Assembly: GCA_030141605.1 (NCBI GenBank) | Contig: JAQGDQ010001116.1 | Span: 1-61,701, forward strand | DNA length: 61,701 nt | Direction: 5' to 3' | Source: Tubiluchus corallicola | Lineage: Eukaryota > Priapulida > Priapulimorpha > Priapulimorphida > Tubiluchidae | Shown here: one piece after another, positions 12,546 through 23,935 of the stretch | How positions within the stretch are numbered: position 1 is the first letter of the stretch | How the letters are laid out: each line of letters starts with the position of its first letter | Position numbers and translations under genes: made by a program | Notes under the pieces: model-generated | The model's input: only the letters and a program-made list of their open reading frames with translations | The model's database searches: none | What the model was told of the DNA's origin: nothing

Positions 12546-13680
12546 CCTCTCCCATCCCTCTCTTTCTCAGCTCCACTTCTTGAAATGTCATTTTTCTCGT
12601 GATGAGACTCACGCTAATGACTAGAACTCAAACATCACTTCTACAATAGTCTTCATGCTAATATCACGTGACATATAAGCCTATATTAATATTATCTTAT
12701 GTATCTTTTACTGACACTTCCGTTAGCCGGAAGCACCATAGAAATTTGTCTGAAGAAATGTTTGTAGCTTTCGTGAATGCGTATTGTTAAACAGATTCAG
12801 CTAGCATAAGCGGATTTCCGGCAACAATTAATTACAGCACGCCTTGCATCTGAGAATATTTCCTTACTGCATAGCATTTTCCATATCTTTGATTATCTTT
12901 TCACAAACATTTGAATGTCTGTATGATTTTCGCAAACAAGATTATCCAAAGTCAGAGGAACGTAATTAATTTATTTGAGACGACATCGTCGCTACAACAA
13001 CTTGAATCTGTTGAGAAGACAGTCGAGACACCTGAGTGGAGGAAGGATATTACGCCTACAAACAACAAATTCAACTTAAAAGAAAACCGGATGATTGTGT
13101 AAACACGAGCTCAGAATAAAGAAATCTGGGGTTGAGCAGCCGAAACTCGACTTCCAAGTTACCTCCTGATGACTCCAAAAATCTGTAATTGTATTTGTCT
13201 TTTCGTTATCCTCACTCCTTTCATAACGCATTCATTGAAAAATATTATAACTATATGTACATATGAAAATAACAAAAATTCTCTTCTCTACATTAGCTCA
13301 AGCTATTTGATAATTATTGATTACTATCGTGCCTAAATTTTAATTCAATCACCTCTCAAAAAGCTAAAAATATAATATAATATATAAAACCCACTCCCAT
13401 GACCATCTTTATCCAAACTGTTTTTTCTCGCTATCCTACTCTTAGTGACCTGCCTAACTGTTCCTGTTTCACATTTCTTATAAACTTCTTTTCTCGCTAG
13501 TACAAACTATATTTACTAACAATTGCCAGGTGCCACAAGCTGGTCGGCCGCTGCTGTAGCGATATGCTTCAGTTTAAACCTAGACATGTGCTCGCATCTA
13601 GCATAACCTCTTGGTTATCGCATTTCCAGGGCTAATTTTATATTGGTTTTCATAAATAAAGAAAGCTGTAAAATATTGAA
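12546..13680. other. No gene recognised
   Basis: AT-rich; the short frame at 12911-13102 shows no recognisable domain. Confidence 0.45.
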
Positions 13681-14336
13681 AACTACAATAGCTTTTTTTA
13701 AATCAAAGCTTAGATTAAATAATAATTACCTCGGATACTCAAATTTTGTTAAACTTTGAAAGTTACGCGCGGGTCAGTGAATCTACTAAGATTGGCAGCG
13801 ACGCTTTTTTGTCACATGCGCGTGGCCGACAAATAGAAGGCGGTACCGTGACAAGCATGAGCATGAACTGCAGTGTTAGTTTCATGACGTCATATGATGT
13901 AGAACCCATTTTCGTGACATCATGCGTTTGAACAGTACTGTAACACTTACGCAAATGTGCTTGACGCGCAAGGGAAGATGCTTGTTATTGCACAAACTGT
14001 GGTTAGTTTCTGACGTAAGCAATAGCTGTCTTCGGTTATATCTGCCGTTAATTAACTTTCTAAGCTAATTATTCAATGCCGTTAATTAACTTTCTAAGCT
14101 AATTATTCAAATATAAGAAACAACTGTTAACTTTTATAGGCAAGAAAATGTACATTTTGGATAGTAAATTAAAATGAGATTGAGTCTAAACAATCATCCG
14201 CTCTTCCTTGTTCGGTTGCCGTTAATTAACTTTCTAAGCTAATTATTCAAATATAGGAAACAACTATTAACTTTTATAGGCAAGAAAATGTATATTTTGG
14301 ATAGTAAATTAAAATGAGATTGAGTCTAAACAATCC
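13681..14336 (-). mobile_element. Interspersed repeat family X with internal duplication
   Basis: The reverse complement of 54509-55010 and, in part, of 41862-42181. Shared blocks include GTCTAAACAATCCGGTCTAC at the right edge and AATAATTACCTCGGATACTC on the left. Within this copy a block beginning GCCGTTAATTAACTTTCTAA occurs three times (about 14041, 14080 and 14218), the last two followed by the same roughly 100-bp tail. This is a local segmental duplication. The right edge directly abuts a TTAA-type MITE end. Confidence 0.7.
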
Positions 14337-14520
14337 GGTCTACCTTTAAAGCACAAGAAGGCCCTCCACTCGCATAAAGCTTAAAAAATCGTCTTGAAAT
14401 TCTATACCACTTACATACTGTCTTTTTGCATGCAGGGCTTGCGCCGGCAGCGACGCTGTATAAAACATGCAAACTTAAAATCCCGCGATGACCGTTAGAC
14501 GCAGCCATTTTAATGGTTTT
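14337..14520 (-). mobile_element. TTAA-type MITE, right-end fragment G
   Basis: Starts at TTTAAAGCACAAGAAGG, which is the right terminal repeat of the family in reverse. It matches the 3' parts of the copies at 20.5, 43.3, 47.9 and 54.2 kb (landmark CTTGAAATTCTATACCACTT). It is cut off at about 14520. Confidence 0.65.
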
Positions 14521-14534
14521 GTCGTTTGAGATTT

Positions 14535-14638
14535 GAGCAGCAGAGAGTGCTAGAATTTTCGTTCATTCTCTCTCAGCTTAAGCATTAAGCCAATGAAGCT
14601 GAGAGAACGAACGAAAATTCTATTACTCTCTGCTGCTC
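14535..14638. repeat. Near-perfect hairpin with 43-45 bp arms
   Basis: The left arm starts GAGCAGCAGAGAGTGCTAGA and ends CTCAGCTT (14535-14579). The right arm starts AAGCTGAGAGAACG and ends TCTCTGCTGCTC (14596-14638). The loop is 16 nt. It sits between a MITE fragment and the mariner-like end at 14642. Confidence 0.9.
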
Positions 14639-14643
14639 ATGTA

Positions 14644-15100
14644 CAGGGTGTCTCAAAAGTCACTATACATTAAGATTTCAAATTTTCTTTTTAAGTTTCT
14701 CTTCAATCTCAGCAAGTTGTTACATGAATTAAAACGGCCTTCGACAATTCTTTTTATTTATTTGTTCCCCGTTGCTATGGCGACGACAGTAGTGTTTGAA
14801 ATGAATTGGAAAATCAGGCTGACATGAAGTCATTCAATCACGGACAGAAGTTCAGCAGAAATTCAAAGCAGCGTATGGACCACACTTCTTTCTCACATTT
14901 AGCAGTGCATCTTTTCAACAAGATGCGGCTCTTTCTCTGAATTGATTGGTTCCGAGAGACTTTTTTCAATGCAAGATACCCGACATGTCATTGGATTCGT
15001 CTCTAAAGGTCTTGACGTCCCTGAAAATGGCTGTGAATTTTTGCAAATCTCATTAGAGCAAGATTTCCAAATTTGCAAATCCTTCTGTCGTTTTGGCCAT
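14644..15100 (-). mobile_element. Mariner-like MITE end (truncated)
   Basis: After a TA, the end CAGGGTGTCTCAAAAGTCAC and the following 60 bp match the reverse complement of the right end of the element at 28783-29743. The match extends into the GTTGCTATGGCGACG / CATCACCATGGCAAT region. A possible partner end, GACACCCTG followed by TA, lies at 16730-16738, but only the outer 9-10 bp agree. Confidence 0.65.
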
Positions 15101-15179
15101 TGAGTAAAATAATTGGTTAAACTTTATTTATTCTTGTGGTTAATGCTACTTGCTGATTATTGTTGTTTATTGTGTGGCG

Positions 15180-15490
15180 TGTGAGGTAGCCACGATGGGC
15201 ATGGCAAACTATCAAGACTTTATTTAATAAACTACACATTTATTAAATATCAAACACAACACGGTAAATATAAGAGGATAGTAATGCCAGCCCTCCGTCC
15301 TCAAGTCAGTTCCTAATCTCCCCCCGAGGTGCGGGCCTCAAAACACTTTTGTCTAACTACCTAATGCGCCGTGAGCTTCTGCGCATAAGGCTTACATCAT
15401 CGATCTTTACTTCTGAGTCAGCTGGTCGAACATCAGCTGGTCACGTGATGTCACACCTAGCTGAGCTTCTAGCCACGACGATAGTTTAGT
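15180..15490 (+). repeat. Dispersed repeat, copy of 40590-40880
   Basis: Shares with 40590-40880 the run AAACTACACATTTATT and ATCAAACACAA (with small changes), then AGTAATGCCA, AAGGCTTA, TCACGTGA and CACACCT in the same order. It resembles an LTR or a retroelement 3' region with an AATAAA context, but no terminal TG..CA could be set. Confidence 0.55.
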
Positions 15491-17544
15491 CTTGCATTGT
15501 CAAGCATTTAATCTTGAATTATTAATTTTCTAATTTTATCACCAATTTAATCAAAATCATTATTTAACACAGCTTTCCTTTACTCGTTGTTGTTTCTTTG
15601 TTTTAATTTCTAGTTCAACAACTTTGAAAACCTTAACAAATGCGCCATTTTCTTTTTCAGTGGTTCATTCTCCTCGTTTTCTAACGTTCTCTGCAAGCGA
15701 TATTTGATTCATTTCGCGCGTGGCAACGGCAACTGCTTTCTTTCCGTTTGCCACTCGCTCAGCCGAAATAAACCACAGCAAATCAATCAAGCCATTTCGC
15801 AACAAAAACTGCGTTGTTTCGTAGTTAGTTTCAATGCCGAGTAACATTAGCATGTACATTAATCCACATGCCTAACAAACGTGCAATTCACTGCACTTTA
15901 AATGGGAAAAATAATTCTGAAAGACTTGTAAGGGCGTTTAGTTGTTAATAACGAACCAATCGATGCCTGGCCATTAAAAGTACTTAATGATTTTGCTGTT
16001 TAGTGACGTCATGAAAGCCCACACCCACTTTTATAAAGGCCACCGCCGTAATGCGTGGGCGGCACTTTTCCTGGCAGCATTTATAGGCATATAACAGAGT
16101 ATTAATATTTGATATTTATTTGTTTATTTTAACCATAAATAATAACAAAGTATCAGGCAAAGATAGAAACAGCCAATGGCCATGGAGTTTGCTATGATAA
16201 CTGGACTAATAAAACACAGAATAAGTGAGATTAAGTCTAGTAGAAATATATCTTAAGCTGAAAAGTTAAACAGCTTCCGTGTTGATACATTATATGCAAC
16301 CTTGAGTTTGCTAAGATCGTGAGAATAAAAATGTCTCCAAGTGGACAAACAATAAAAAGTAGTGCAGTAAGCGTTAAACAATCTGTTCACGTTAACTGAA
16401 CAGTGAGTAAATTTCATGAGTAATGGCGTGATCGAACAGGGAGTTAAAATGAAAACAAACAAAACATTCTTGTAAAGTCTGTACAAGTTATGCATTACAT
16501 TGTGACAAAGCAATACAATTTTTTAGGCTGATTTTTTTTAAACCTACTTCAGGCATCAATTTTCTTTAAGGATTAGTTGCTGATATAGATATTCTATGAC
16601 TTCGTAAAAAGCATGTTGGTAAACAAGTACCTACGGCTTATTATAAAAAGTACTCATACACTTTGACTTTACTGTTGTTGTTGTTGACGTGGCTGATGAC
16701 GTTGTTAAGCTAGAGGGACAATCATTTGGTGACACCCTGTATATCAGTAAGACAAAAGAATGGAGAGGTTAATCATTTCATTTCTAGCACACGGCAAGCA
16801 TTAGCTCAGTTAACATAAAGCTAAACTAATTTCCTTAAAGCTAATGGAAATGCAGTGTATGGATAATGTTATAGATGATAATGACCTTTCCGTTTCTTCA
16901 ACAAGATCACAAAATTAACGTAGATTTAAACACCGCGTGTGGATGCTAGCGGCACCTAGTTGACTTTTTGGTTTCAACCTTGTTTAACGTTGTCATCCAT
17001 TACAGCCAATCAGCTATCAGAAGCCAAATTTAGGTATAGTCATATGACTTTCATGACCTGTTTTACCTGTTCATACTTACACGTATGCGATTAGCTTTTT
17101 CTTCCTGGCCGTAGTTCCGATGAATTCACTAAATACAGTTTTGTTATCCAGGAAGCCATTTAATCACCAAATTGTAAGTTTTGTTAATTAATTTAGACCA
17201 AATTTCTTTATCTTGTAAATTAACGCAATAATCTGCTATTTTTGCTGTGATCAGAAATCGATCAGACGATAATTAGAAACACGTCATATTTTTACTTAGC
17301 TGGTGTAATTTTCACCTGTTAATATGTTAATTATTCTTCTCTTTGTTGTTGAATCACATCTTTATGCTGAATAAATTAATTCCACGTTTATCACACCAGG
17401 TAATGCCGGAGTTAGATTTTTCTTTTGGATATTTTATTTGGGCGCCTCCACACCGCGCATGCGCATAGAGTGGTTCGAACAATACATCAAAAGTGAGTCG
17501 CTCAGCGACGCCAAAGTCTCATTCCGTCTGTTGTTGTAGACATT
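15491..17544. other. No gene recognised; MITE scrap at about 16510-16575
   Basis: A 64-residue minus-strand frame (15665-15859) has plausible composition but no recognisable domain. The segment GGCTGATTTTTTTTAAACCT is a reversed scrap of the TTAA-type MITE left end. Confidence 0.45.
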
Positions 17545-17950
17545 TGAGACATTACCAATTAATTTTATTAGAGTGTTCCACCCACTCATATCTGCAGCTA
17601 ACAGTGTAAGTTCTTCTGCTACTGAAGATAGATTTGGTTGAAGTTGTGGAACATCTTTATTTATCTTAGCTATCCATCCAAGTTGTTTTAGGTTTGCCAG
17701 GTGGTTTTCTGCAAGGTTTTAGGGCTTCCTTTAAGGCGATTCTTATTGGTGTTTCATTTGGTAATCTTAGAAGATGTCCTAGCCATCTTAATCTTCGGAT
17801 CTTGACTTTTGAACTCCAAGAAATTTCTTTCGTTCTGGTGTATAATCTTCATTTGTGATTATGTATGGCCATGTTAACTTTAAAACTTTCCTTACAAGAT
17901 TTCTATGGAACGTGTCAATCTTGAGTCTCACGTGTCAATCACCATTTTAA
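17545..17950 (-). mobile_element. Decayed LINE reverse-transcriptase fragment
   Basis: The DNA aligns well to the LINE fragment at 1955-2340: AGTGTAAGTTCTTCTGCTAC, AGAAGATGTCCTAGCCATCT, and CTTGACTTTTGAACTCCAAG followed by AAATTTC. The reading frame is broken by several indels. Same orientation as that fragment. Confidence 0.7.
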
Positions 17951-18486
17951 ATGTTATTTTGTTTATTTATTGTGTTGCTTGCGTGTTTATTGTGCTAAAG
18001 TGAAATCACAAAAATGGTCAATCACATCGTGGCCAGCTCGTCCAGCGCAGGTCTTATTCCATTAAATTAAAAAATATAATTACACATTGTGGTTCAATTC
18101 AACCTCGTTCCTTTCTTTTTCTTTGATATGCAGAAAATGACAAAAAATGATTTTCTTTACGTCTTATGAGCACACCCGAAAATCAGCGCTCAATGGCAGG
18201 ATGCCCCTGATGTGGATGGTTGTGGCGAGACCGCAACCCAGTAATTTATCAAGGACAATTTTCTAAGATGAGAAGCTGAACTGTAGAGGTGTCCCAATTC
18301 CATTCGGATGAACATACATCCTCCTCCTATGAGTATAGTCAGTATGGCAGATGAAAACTGTCATCACAAGTATTGAACCAGAACTAGCCACTCATCCATT
18401 CATTGACCAGTCTTGGTGTTGCTAAAAGGAAGACAGGAATGTTTTTCGTTTACTAATTCATCTCATATGAAGTCTGATGAAAATGA
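17951..18486. other. No gene recognised
   Basis: No conserved frame or repeat partner seen. Confidence 0.45.
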
Positions 18487-19047
18487 TACATTTTAACACA
18501 ATTAATACTGCAAAAGTGTTTCCGATAATTAAATAATAGATTAAAAATTTAATTAACGGAGGGCGAGCTCATCTATTAATGACATCACAAACTAACATAA
18601 TTTTCAACAGCAAAAATATTCCACGAGCGTGTTGAACGTGTTTGTGAAAGCGAAAATTGAAGTACATTGCTACTGTAAGAGATTCAGTGTGCTGTACAAA
18701 AATCAGTCAAGTTTTAAGATAAAAATTCAATTTCCAAATTTACTGCTGTGCTCACGCATGAGCTGTCGAACGTGTGCAGTTCGTCACAAACAAACACACC
18801 TGAACTGAGATGTACAGCACCTGTTTTTTTGTGCAATGCGTTTCCGAAATGCAGGCGCTAGTGCATATTTAACTAGAGAATGGCTAAATGCGTGTAACAG
18901 TGAAGAACTAGTGGCGCGAACGCGAAATTGTGTTTATGTGGTAATAATTGTTTCACGTAAGTCGTTTTTGAAAAAAATAGTAAGTTCTCTTTCAATATTT
19001 TAAAGAGTAAATTGTTTTGACCTACAGTTTAAGATTGGGTCCGGTTT
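18487..19047 (+). repeat. Dispersed repeat family Y, copy 1
   Basis: About 540 bp shared with 30433-30970 in the same orientation. Landmarks are GATAATTAAATAATAGATTA, GATGACATCACAAACTAAC and AGCGAAAATTGAAGTAC, ending in AAGATTGGGTCnGGTTTTGC. No coding frame; class unknown. Confidence 0.75.
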
Positions 19048-19866
19048 TGCTTTAATTTCGAGCTTTGATTCGCGTTACTCCAACGTTAGATACAGATTGA
19101 AATATCACAACTAATAATATAGTTATTATCTTTAGTTAATTTTGTAACATCGAAGCATTTAGCAATATTCTAATGTGATTGCGTCTTTGTATGTTCACTG
19201 TGAACATTTTGCTTCAGATTTGACACTAATTTTGCTAAAGCTCATACAGCCGATGACTGTCCACTAATTAGGAAATCAATTTGGCTTACGCGCGTGTAAA
19301 TTCGCAATTGATGATAATCTAGTTTATTTGATGCTCGTTAGGGGGCGCTGTATTCTGTATTTATGTACAGAGAGGGTTCATTAATCACAGTTTTTGCTCA
19401 CATACTTCTGTGCTTTTCTGTTAGATCTTGCTACGGACAGTATAGAGTGCATAATTAAGGCTTGTTCAGTGTTGATACGGTAACGGCAGCGGTAAAGAAA
19501 CGTAGGGGCTTTTCTCGTAAAAACAATCCTTCTCGTGCCGCTTGAATAGAACGGGACAATATACGAAATACAGCAAAACCGGTGAGATAAAAGAAAAAAC
19601 CGTACTTTAAGATTTCCCATGTTGCTGAATCATGAATTATGTTCAAGAACAAGGCTTATTTCGACGGAAGCAGTTCCTGAATTGATTTCGGCGGAAGTGG
19701 TGCTGACATGCCACAGGTATAGCAATGTCTAGAGTCTGTTTGGACTAACCGATGTTCACTTGTCTTGCAGGCAGGTTTCATTTTGATTATAATTTCCCAT
19801 CTCTGTTAGTTTTATGATAAGCGAATGTCGAATGTCAATTAGATGCGATTGACCAAGTCCCTGTTT
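19048..19866. other. No gene recognised
   Basis: Two overlapping minus-strand frames at 19381-19652 show no recognisable domain. Confidence 0.45.
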
Positions 19867-20545
19867 TCATGTTATGTGAAGGACAAGAAAAGGTGCACCT
19901 CAAGTAGGTTTCAGAAAAATCGTATTAAAAAATTACAACATTTTTTTGCACATATCGTACTCGCATTAAAGGAAATTTCTGTTTGTTTTCATTTTAAATC
20001 TCCCGCAGTACTGTTCCGACGACGCCATTACATGACGTCACTATGCCACGCAAATCAGGGGAAGAAAAGGAAATGTTAAATTATGTCCCAAAAAACTTTT
20101 CGTGCAAATCTATATTACTTAGCATTTCACTTACCTGCTGGAAACACTTATGTAACTAAACTAATAATTTAAAATGTTTGTGCCAATTGGTAAAATGTCG
20201 CCGACTCTCCCTCCAGGGTGCGCCACTCACTAGCCAAAAACGTATTTTTGATCTTATTGACAAGATACGGTAATTTAAAATTTTACTTAACTAGCAACAT
20301 GTATGCTACGAATGCTCTGATTATTTTTTCAAACTTTACTTATTGTTATCAAAACTTGTTTCAAACGACCTACCATTAAAATGGCTGCGTCTAACGGTCG
20401 TCGCGGGAGTTTAAATTTACACGTTTTAAACAGCGTTACTGCCGACGCATGCCCTGCATACGAAACGGCAGTATGTAAGTGGTATAAAATTTCGAGACGA
20501 ATTTTTTAAGCTTTATGTAAGTGGAGGGTTTTCTTGTGTTTTAAA
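19867..20545 (+). mobile_element. TTAA-type MITE, near full-length copy C
   Basis: Left end GAAGGACAAGAAAAGG; right end TTTTCTTGTGTTTTAAAGG. The two ends are inverted repeats of one another (TTAAAGnACAAGAAAA). Interior landmarks shared with copies D and E are TTTAAATCTCCCGCAGTACTG, GACGCCATTACATGACGTCA, CAATTGGTAAAATGTCGC and AAAATGGCTGCGTCTAACGG. No transposase frame. TTAA at the edges suggests a piggyBac-type target (family knowledge; inference here). Confidence 0.75.
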
Positions 20546-21483
20546 GGAAGTACCAACCCTCGACAACATTTACTGCATTTTAATGTACAATTAAAAATAT
20601 TGAAATCACAATACGAGATATGCGCGTAGAATGCTTTGCTTAAAATGTAAAAGAAATTTAAATATTTTTTATCTCTCACCAAACGAATGTTGATGCCCGC
20701 ATATTTCAAAAAAATGACGTAAGCTGGTGTCTGGTGGGCTGCTGGGCTGTTGTGAAGGCAAGCTGTGTGAAGATACGCGTTGTAAAATTTCTACAGTTTG
20801 CTGAAAAGTTTCATTATTCTAATGTTCTGTTTAACTATCTTTATATAGAAATTAGTCATTCGATCAATTATGATCAAATTTAAAGTGGTTATATTACTTT
20901 AATCTACAGGATTACACCTTAAAATGTGTAAGTAATTAGCATTAATTGTGTAAATAATTAATTTACAGATTTTTGTTGACTTTGAGTTGCACATGTAAAC
21001 TTGCCAGCATACAGTAGGTACCGGGTGGGTTACTTAGTTTATAGAGTTCGCTCTATAAGTTAAAAAGATTCTGAAGCACCTGCCGGGGTAAGTGTTTATA
21101 TTGCACGGAAACAGGATGGCGTCATTTTTCGTCTAAACTGAGCGCCCCAAGCATAAAGTAATCACGACTATATTAAGCCTTTTCTTTTTTATTATGATTT
21201 TTGCATAGGGCCAGCAAAAGTGTAAAAAATAACACTTGTAAAACGGCTACAACGGTACCATTGCTGCTATATTCCGTAATTAGTTTCGTGCCAGATTTTC
21301 TTCTAGTCTTGAGTAGTAATTTTAACGTTAGATGACCTGGCAATTTGACACCGAGAGCCAAGCTGCAACGCGGCTTTAATTAACAGGATGCCGCCTACTG
21401 CGATAAAGCAGAATGCTAAATCATTCTGCTATACTTTTTACCATTTTATTGTTTATTTTGTTTATTATTGACATTTATACATA
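20546..21483. other. No gene recognised
   Basis: AT-rich, no conserved frame or repeat partner. Confidence 0.45.
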
Positions 21484-21806
21484 CAGTCAACCCTCGTTAA
21501 ACCGGACTAATGGGGGGGGGTCCGGTTTAGCCGATTGTCCGATTTATCCGATATGCCTATATATGGTCTATATTATACAGGAATAATCACCTTAATAAGG
21601 CCTATATACATTGCACTATATACTATGCTGCATATTACTTTAAAATAGTTAACCTGTGAGGATAAAGAAATTATTGTACAGTTGGCAGGCCGTGTTGAGT
21701 TTAGCGCTCAGGCTCGGACGGAAATCGGTCAGTTTCCTTTACCACGGATGACGTCCGTCTTATCCGATATCCGGGCTAACGGGTCCGGTTTAACGAGGGT
21801 CGACTG
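21484..21806. mobile_element. pogo/Tigger-like MITE with TA duplication
   Basis: Flanked by TA on both sides (21482-21483 and 21807-21808). The left end CAGTCAACCCTCGTTAAACC is the inverted repeat of the right end GGTTTAACGAGGGTCGACTG, with one mismatch. Further complementary segments continue inward (CCGGACTAATGGGG; CCGATTTATCCGATAT). The 323-bp length and absence of coding frame make it non-autonomous. Confidence 0.9.
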
Positions 21807-21959
21807 TAATTATATTAAAATTGTATAAAAGAAAGAATCAGCAGGCGCATGCGCACTTCCGCTGATCCTATAAAACATAAAAAATACACAAAAATAAAAC
21901 CTCTAAAAACAATACACTAAAATATTGAATATCTCTCATTGTACCTAAATATGAATTAT

Positions 21960-22950
21960 AAACTATATACAACACGTTTTATACAATCTATTGTTAAAAG
22001 ACAATTTTGTGTCTCTTCAACTTCAGAGACAACGTCTCATTGCTATCGAAGTATTCAAGATTTTGTCCAAAAACTGCCCGTCCTATCTCTATGGACTGAT
22101 AGAGGAACGAAAGCAAAACCGATACTTCCTCAGAAAAATGAACACTGCAGAACACCCTACATATGATGGTCGTTTTTTCTCCTCTTTTCCTTCTTCCTAT
22201 CCCTAATCTTTCTATTTTTTTCCATTCCATCATGTCTACTAACCCTAACCATTCTTTCATTCACTCATTTGTGCAACCTTAACAAGCCAAGCTTTCAAGG
22301 TGTCATACAGCAACTCTTTTATTCGGTTAATTTGACTTCATCAACGTTTTTTTACCTATAATGTTTCTTTTTGTTTCAATAATATTGTATGTTGATTACA
22401 TTGTATATGTGTTGCTGGAGTGAAATAAATTGATTGATTGATTGATTGATTGTTACATATGGCAAGAAAGGTTTCTCTTATTATGGAACCACATTGTGGA
22501 ATGAAATACCAAACTGTCTCCGAATGGCCGAAAATCTTGGGGAATTTAAACGTCTAATTAACTCATGGACTGGTGCATCATGTAAATGTGCCATTTGTAA
22601 ATTCAGCCAACTTCCCAATTTTGTTAAGTCGTAATTAAATGCTGAAATGTTTGCAGGAAAGTTTTTATTGACCTAGATAGCTTTTTGTGTAAATTTTAGA
22701 AAATGGTACTGCCTAAAATTTTTACTGTCTCAATTCTTAACTGTCTCAATTTTTACTCTCTTCATGTAGTACCAATTTTTCTTGTACGAATACCTCTGGT
22801 GGCATCCAAAACATTTAAGAAGTACATATTATTACCAGGTTATCGCTCATATACATTATGTTTGATATCGGTTTACGAGCTTTAAGCTCATGTTTCAACA
22901 AACCGTTTATATCATACCGATGAAAATAAATATTATCTTATCTTATCTAA
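21960..22950 (+). mobile_element. CR1/jockey-type LINE 3' part, split by a nested insertion
   Basis: The plus-strand frame at 21991-22165 reads QRQRLIAIEVFKILSKNCP. The frame from 22454 reads TYGKKGFSYYGTTLWNEIP, then FKRLINSW and a CxCxxC ending. Together these form the standard C-terminal region of CR1/jockey-like polymerases (LALEVFKxL-P-YL, then YGxxSFxYxGxxLWNxLP). The element ends in AATAAATATTATCTTATCTTATCT near 22950. The frame is interrupted at PTY by 288 bp of other DNA; reading resumes at TYG. Confidence 0.85.
22166..22453 (+). mobile_element. Nested LINE 3' tail with 8-bp target duplication
   Basis: Flanked by TACATATG at 22158-22165 and 22454-22461. Non-coding, T-rich, ending GTGAAATAAATTGATTGATT and more TGAT units, as LINE 3' ends often do. 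Removing it with one TACATATG copy restores the host LINE frame at Pro-Thr-Tyr-Gly. Confidence 0.88.
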
Positions 22951-23505
22951 TAGTACGATTTGGATAGAACCAATTACGCCAATGACAGTGTTACGTGTTT
23001 CGATTAACATTAGCTAATCTTTTGACAAATTCATAGCGAGCACTACATGAGTGTTCATAGCATTCCAAATGTTTACAACTCTGTTAGCAAATGCAAATTT
23101 TGATACGACGTTTAATCTCGAAAAAGATTTTACCCACGCGTCATGACGACGTCAGAGATGAGGATGACACCAGGGCAGGAAGGATGATAAGAAAATGTGT
23201 TGACTTTGCTTTTACGGAACATCCGCTCTCTTACGTAGCGTTTTTTTCGTTTCTAATGTGATTTTATTCGACTTCAGTTCATCTTCAACAAGCTTCTTGA
23301 TATCATAATTCCCTAAAAGCCTTACAGCGTTAAGATTAAGCAAAGCTTTTTGTTCTTGTTAAAAGCGTATTACGTTGTAAAGCTGCGTAAGGGTTAAAAT
23401 TAGCGCCAGATTAAAGAATATGGAGGCAGCTAGGGTTGCCCTGGAGATATTGTTAAGCCTCAGTAGAAGTGAGTTTTTTACGTAGTTCAGCTTATATATA
23501 TATAT

Positions 23506-23837
23506 TGTAACGGATCCGGGTTCCAGCGCTATCCGTCTCAGGATGTATAGAGCGGCATACAAGTTATGAAATACTTTACAGCAGACGAGAAAAGTAAAAA
23601 GAATACGAACGTAAAATAAACTTTAATGCACAACCAGTAGCTCCATGACATGTGAACAGACTTTTGTATAAAAATCAGCAAACCTACAGCATTCACCTTT
23701 ACAGACAGAAAGGCCAGGTTGGAATCGTCAAATTACGGCGTGCATTCTGTTTTACAGAGATACATTTGCATTACTGGGCTTCTCAACCATACCCATTACT
23801 AACATTAGGGGGTTAGTCAAAATCCGTCTTCGTAACA
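23506..23837. mobile_element. Possible solo LTR
   Basis: Begins TGTAACGGATCCGGG and ends CGTCTTCGTAACA. The ends form a short inverted repeat TGTAAC/GTAACA, with TG..CA termini. An AAAATAAACTTTAATG stretch lies inside. About 332 bp. Flanks TATAT and ATACA do not give a clean duplication, so this is uncertain. Confidence 0.4.
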
Positions 23838-23842
23838 ATACA

Positions 23843-23935
23843 TACAGTGTCCCCTCCCTACTTCGCGGAAATTCACTTATCGTGGGTGTGCCTGGAACGG
23901 AACACCCGCGATAAGTGATGGACCATTGCAAACTT
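23843..23935. mobile_element. Tigger-like terminal fragment
   Basis: After a TA, the sequence CAGTGTCCCCTCCCTACTTC, then GCGGAAATTCACTTATCG and an inverted CGCGATAAGTG, matches the style of pogo/Tigger MITE ends. The opposite terminus was not found. Confidence 0.45.

Noticed and set aside
15665-15859. 64-residue minus-strand frame with protein-like composition
   Set aside because: No recognisable domain, no clear splice sites and no repeat partner; not supportable as a gene.
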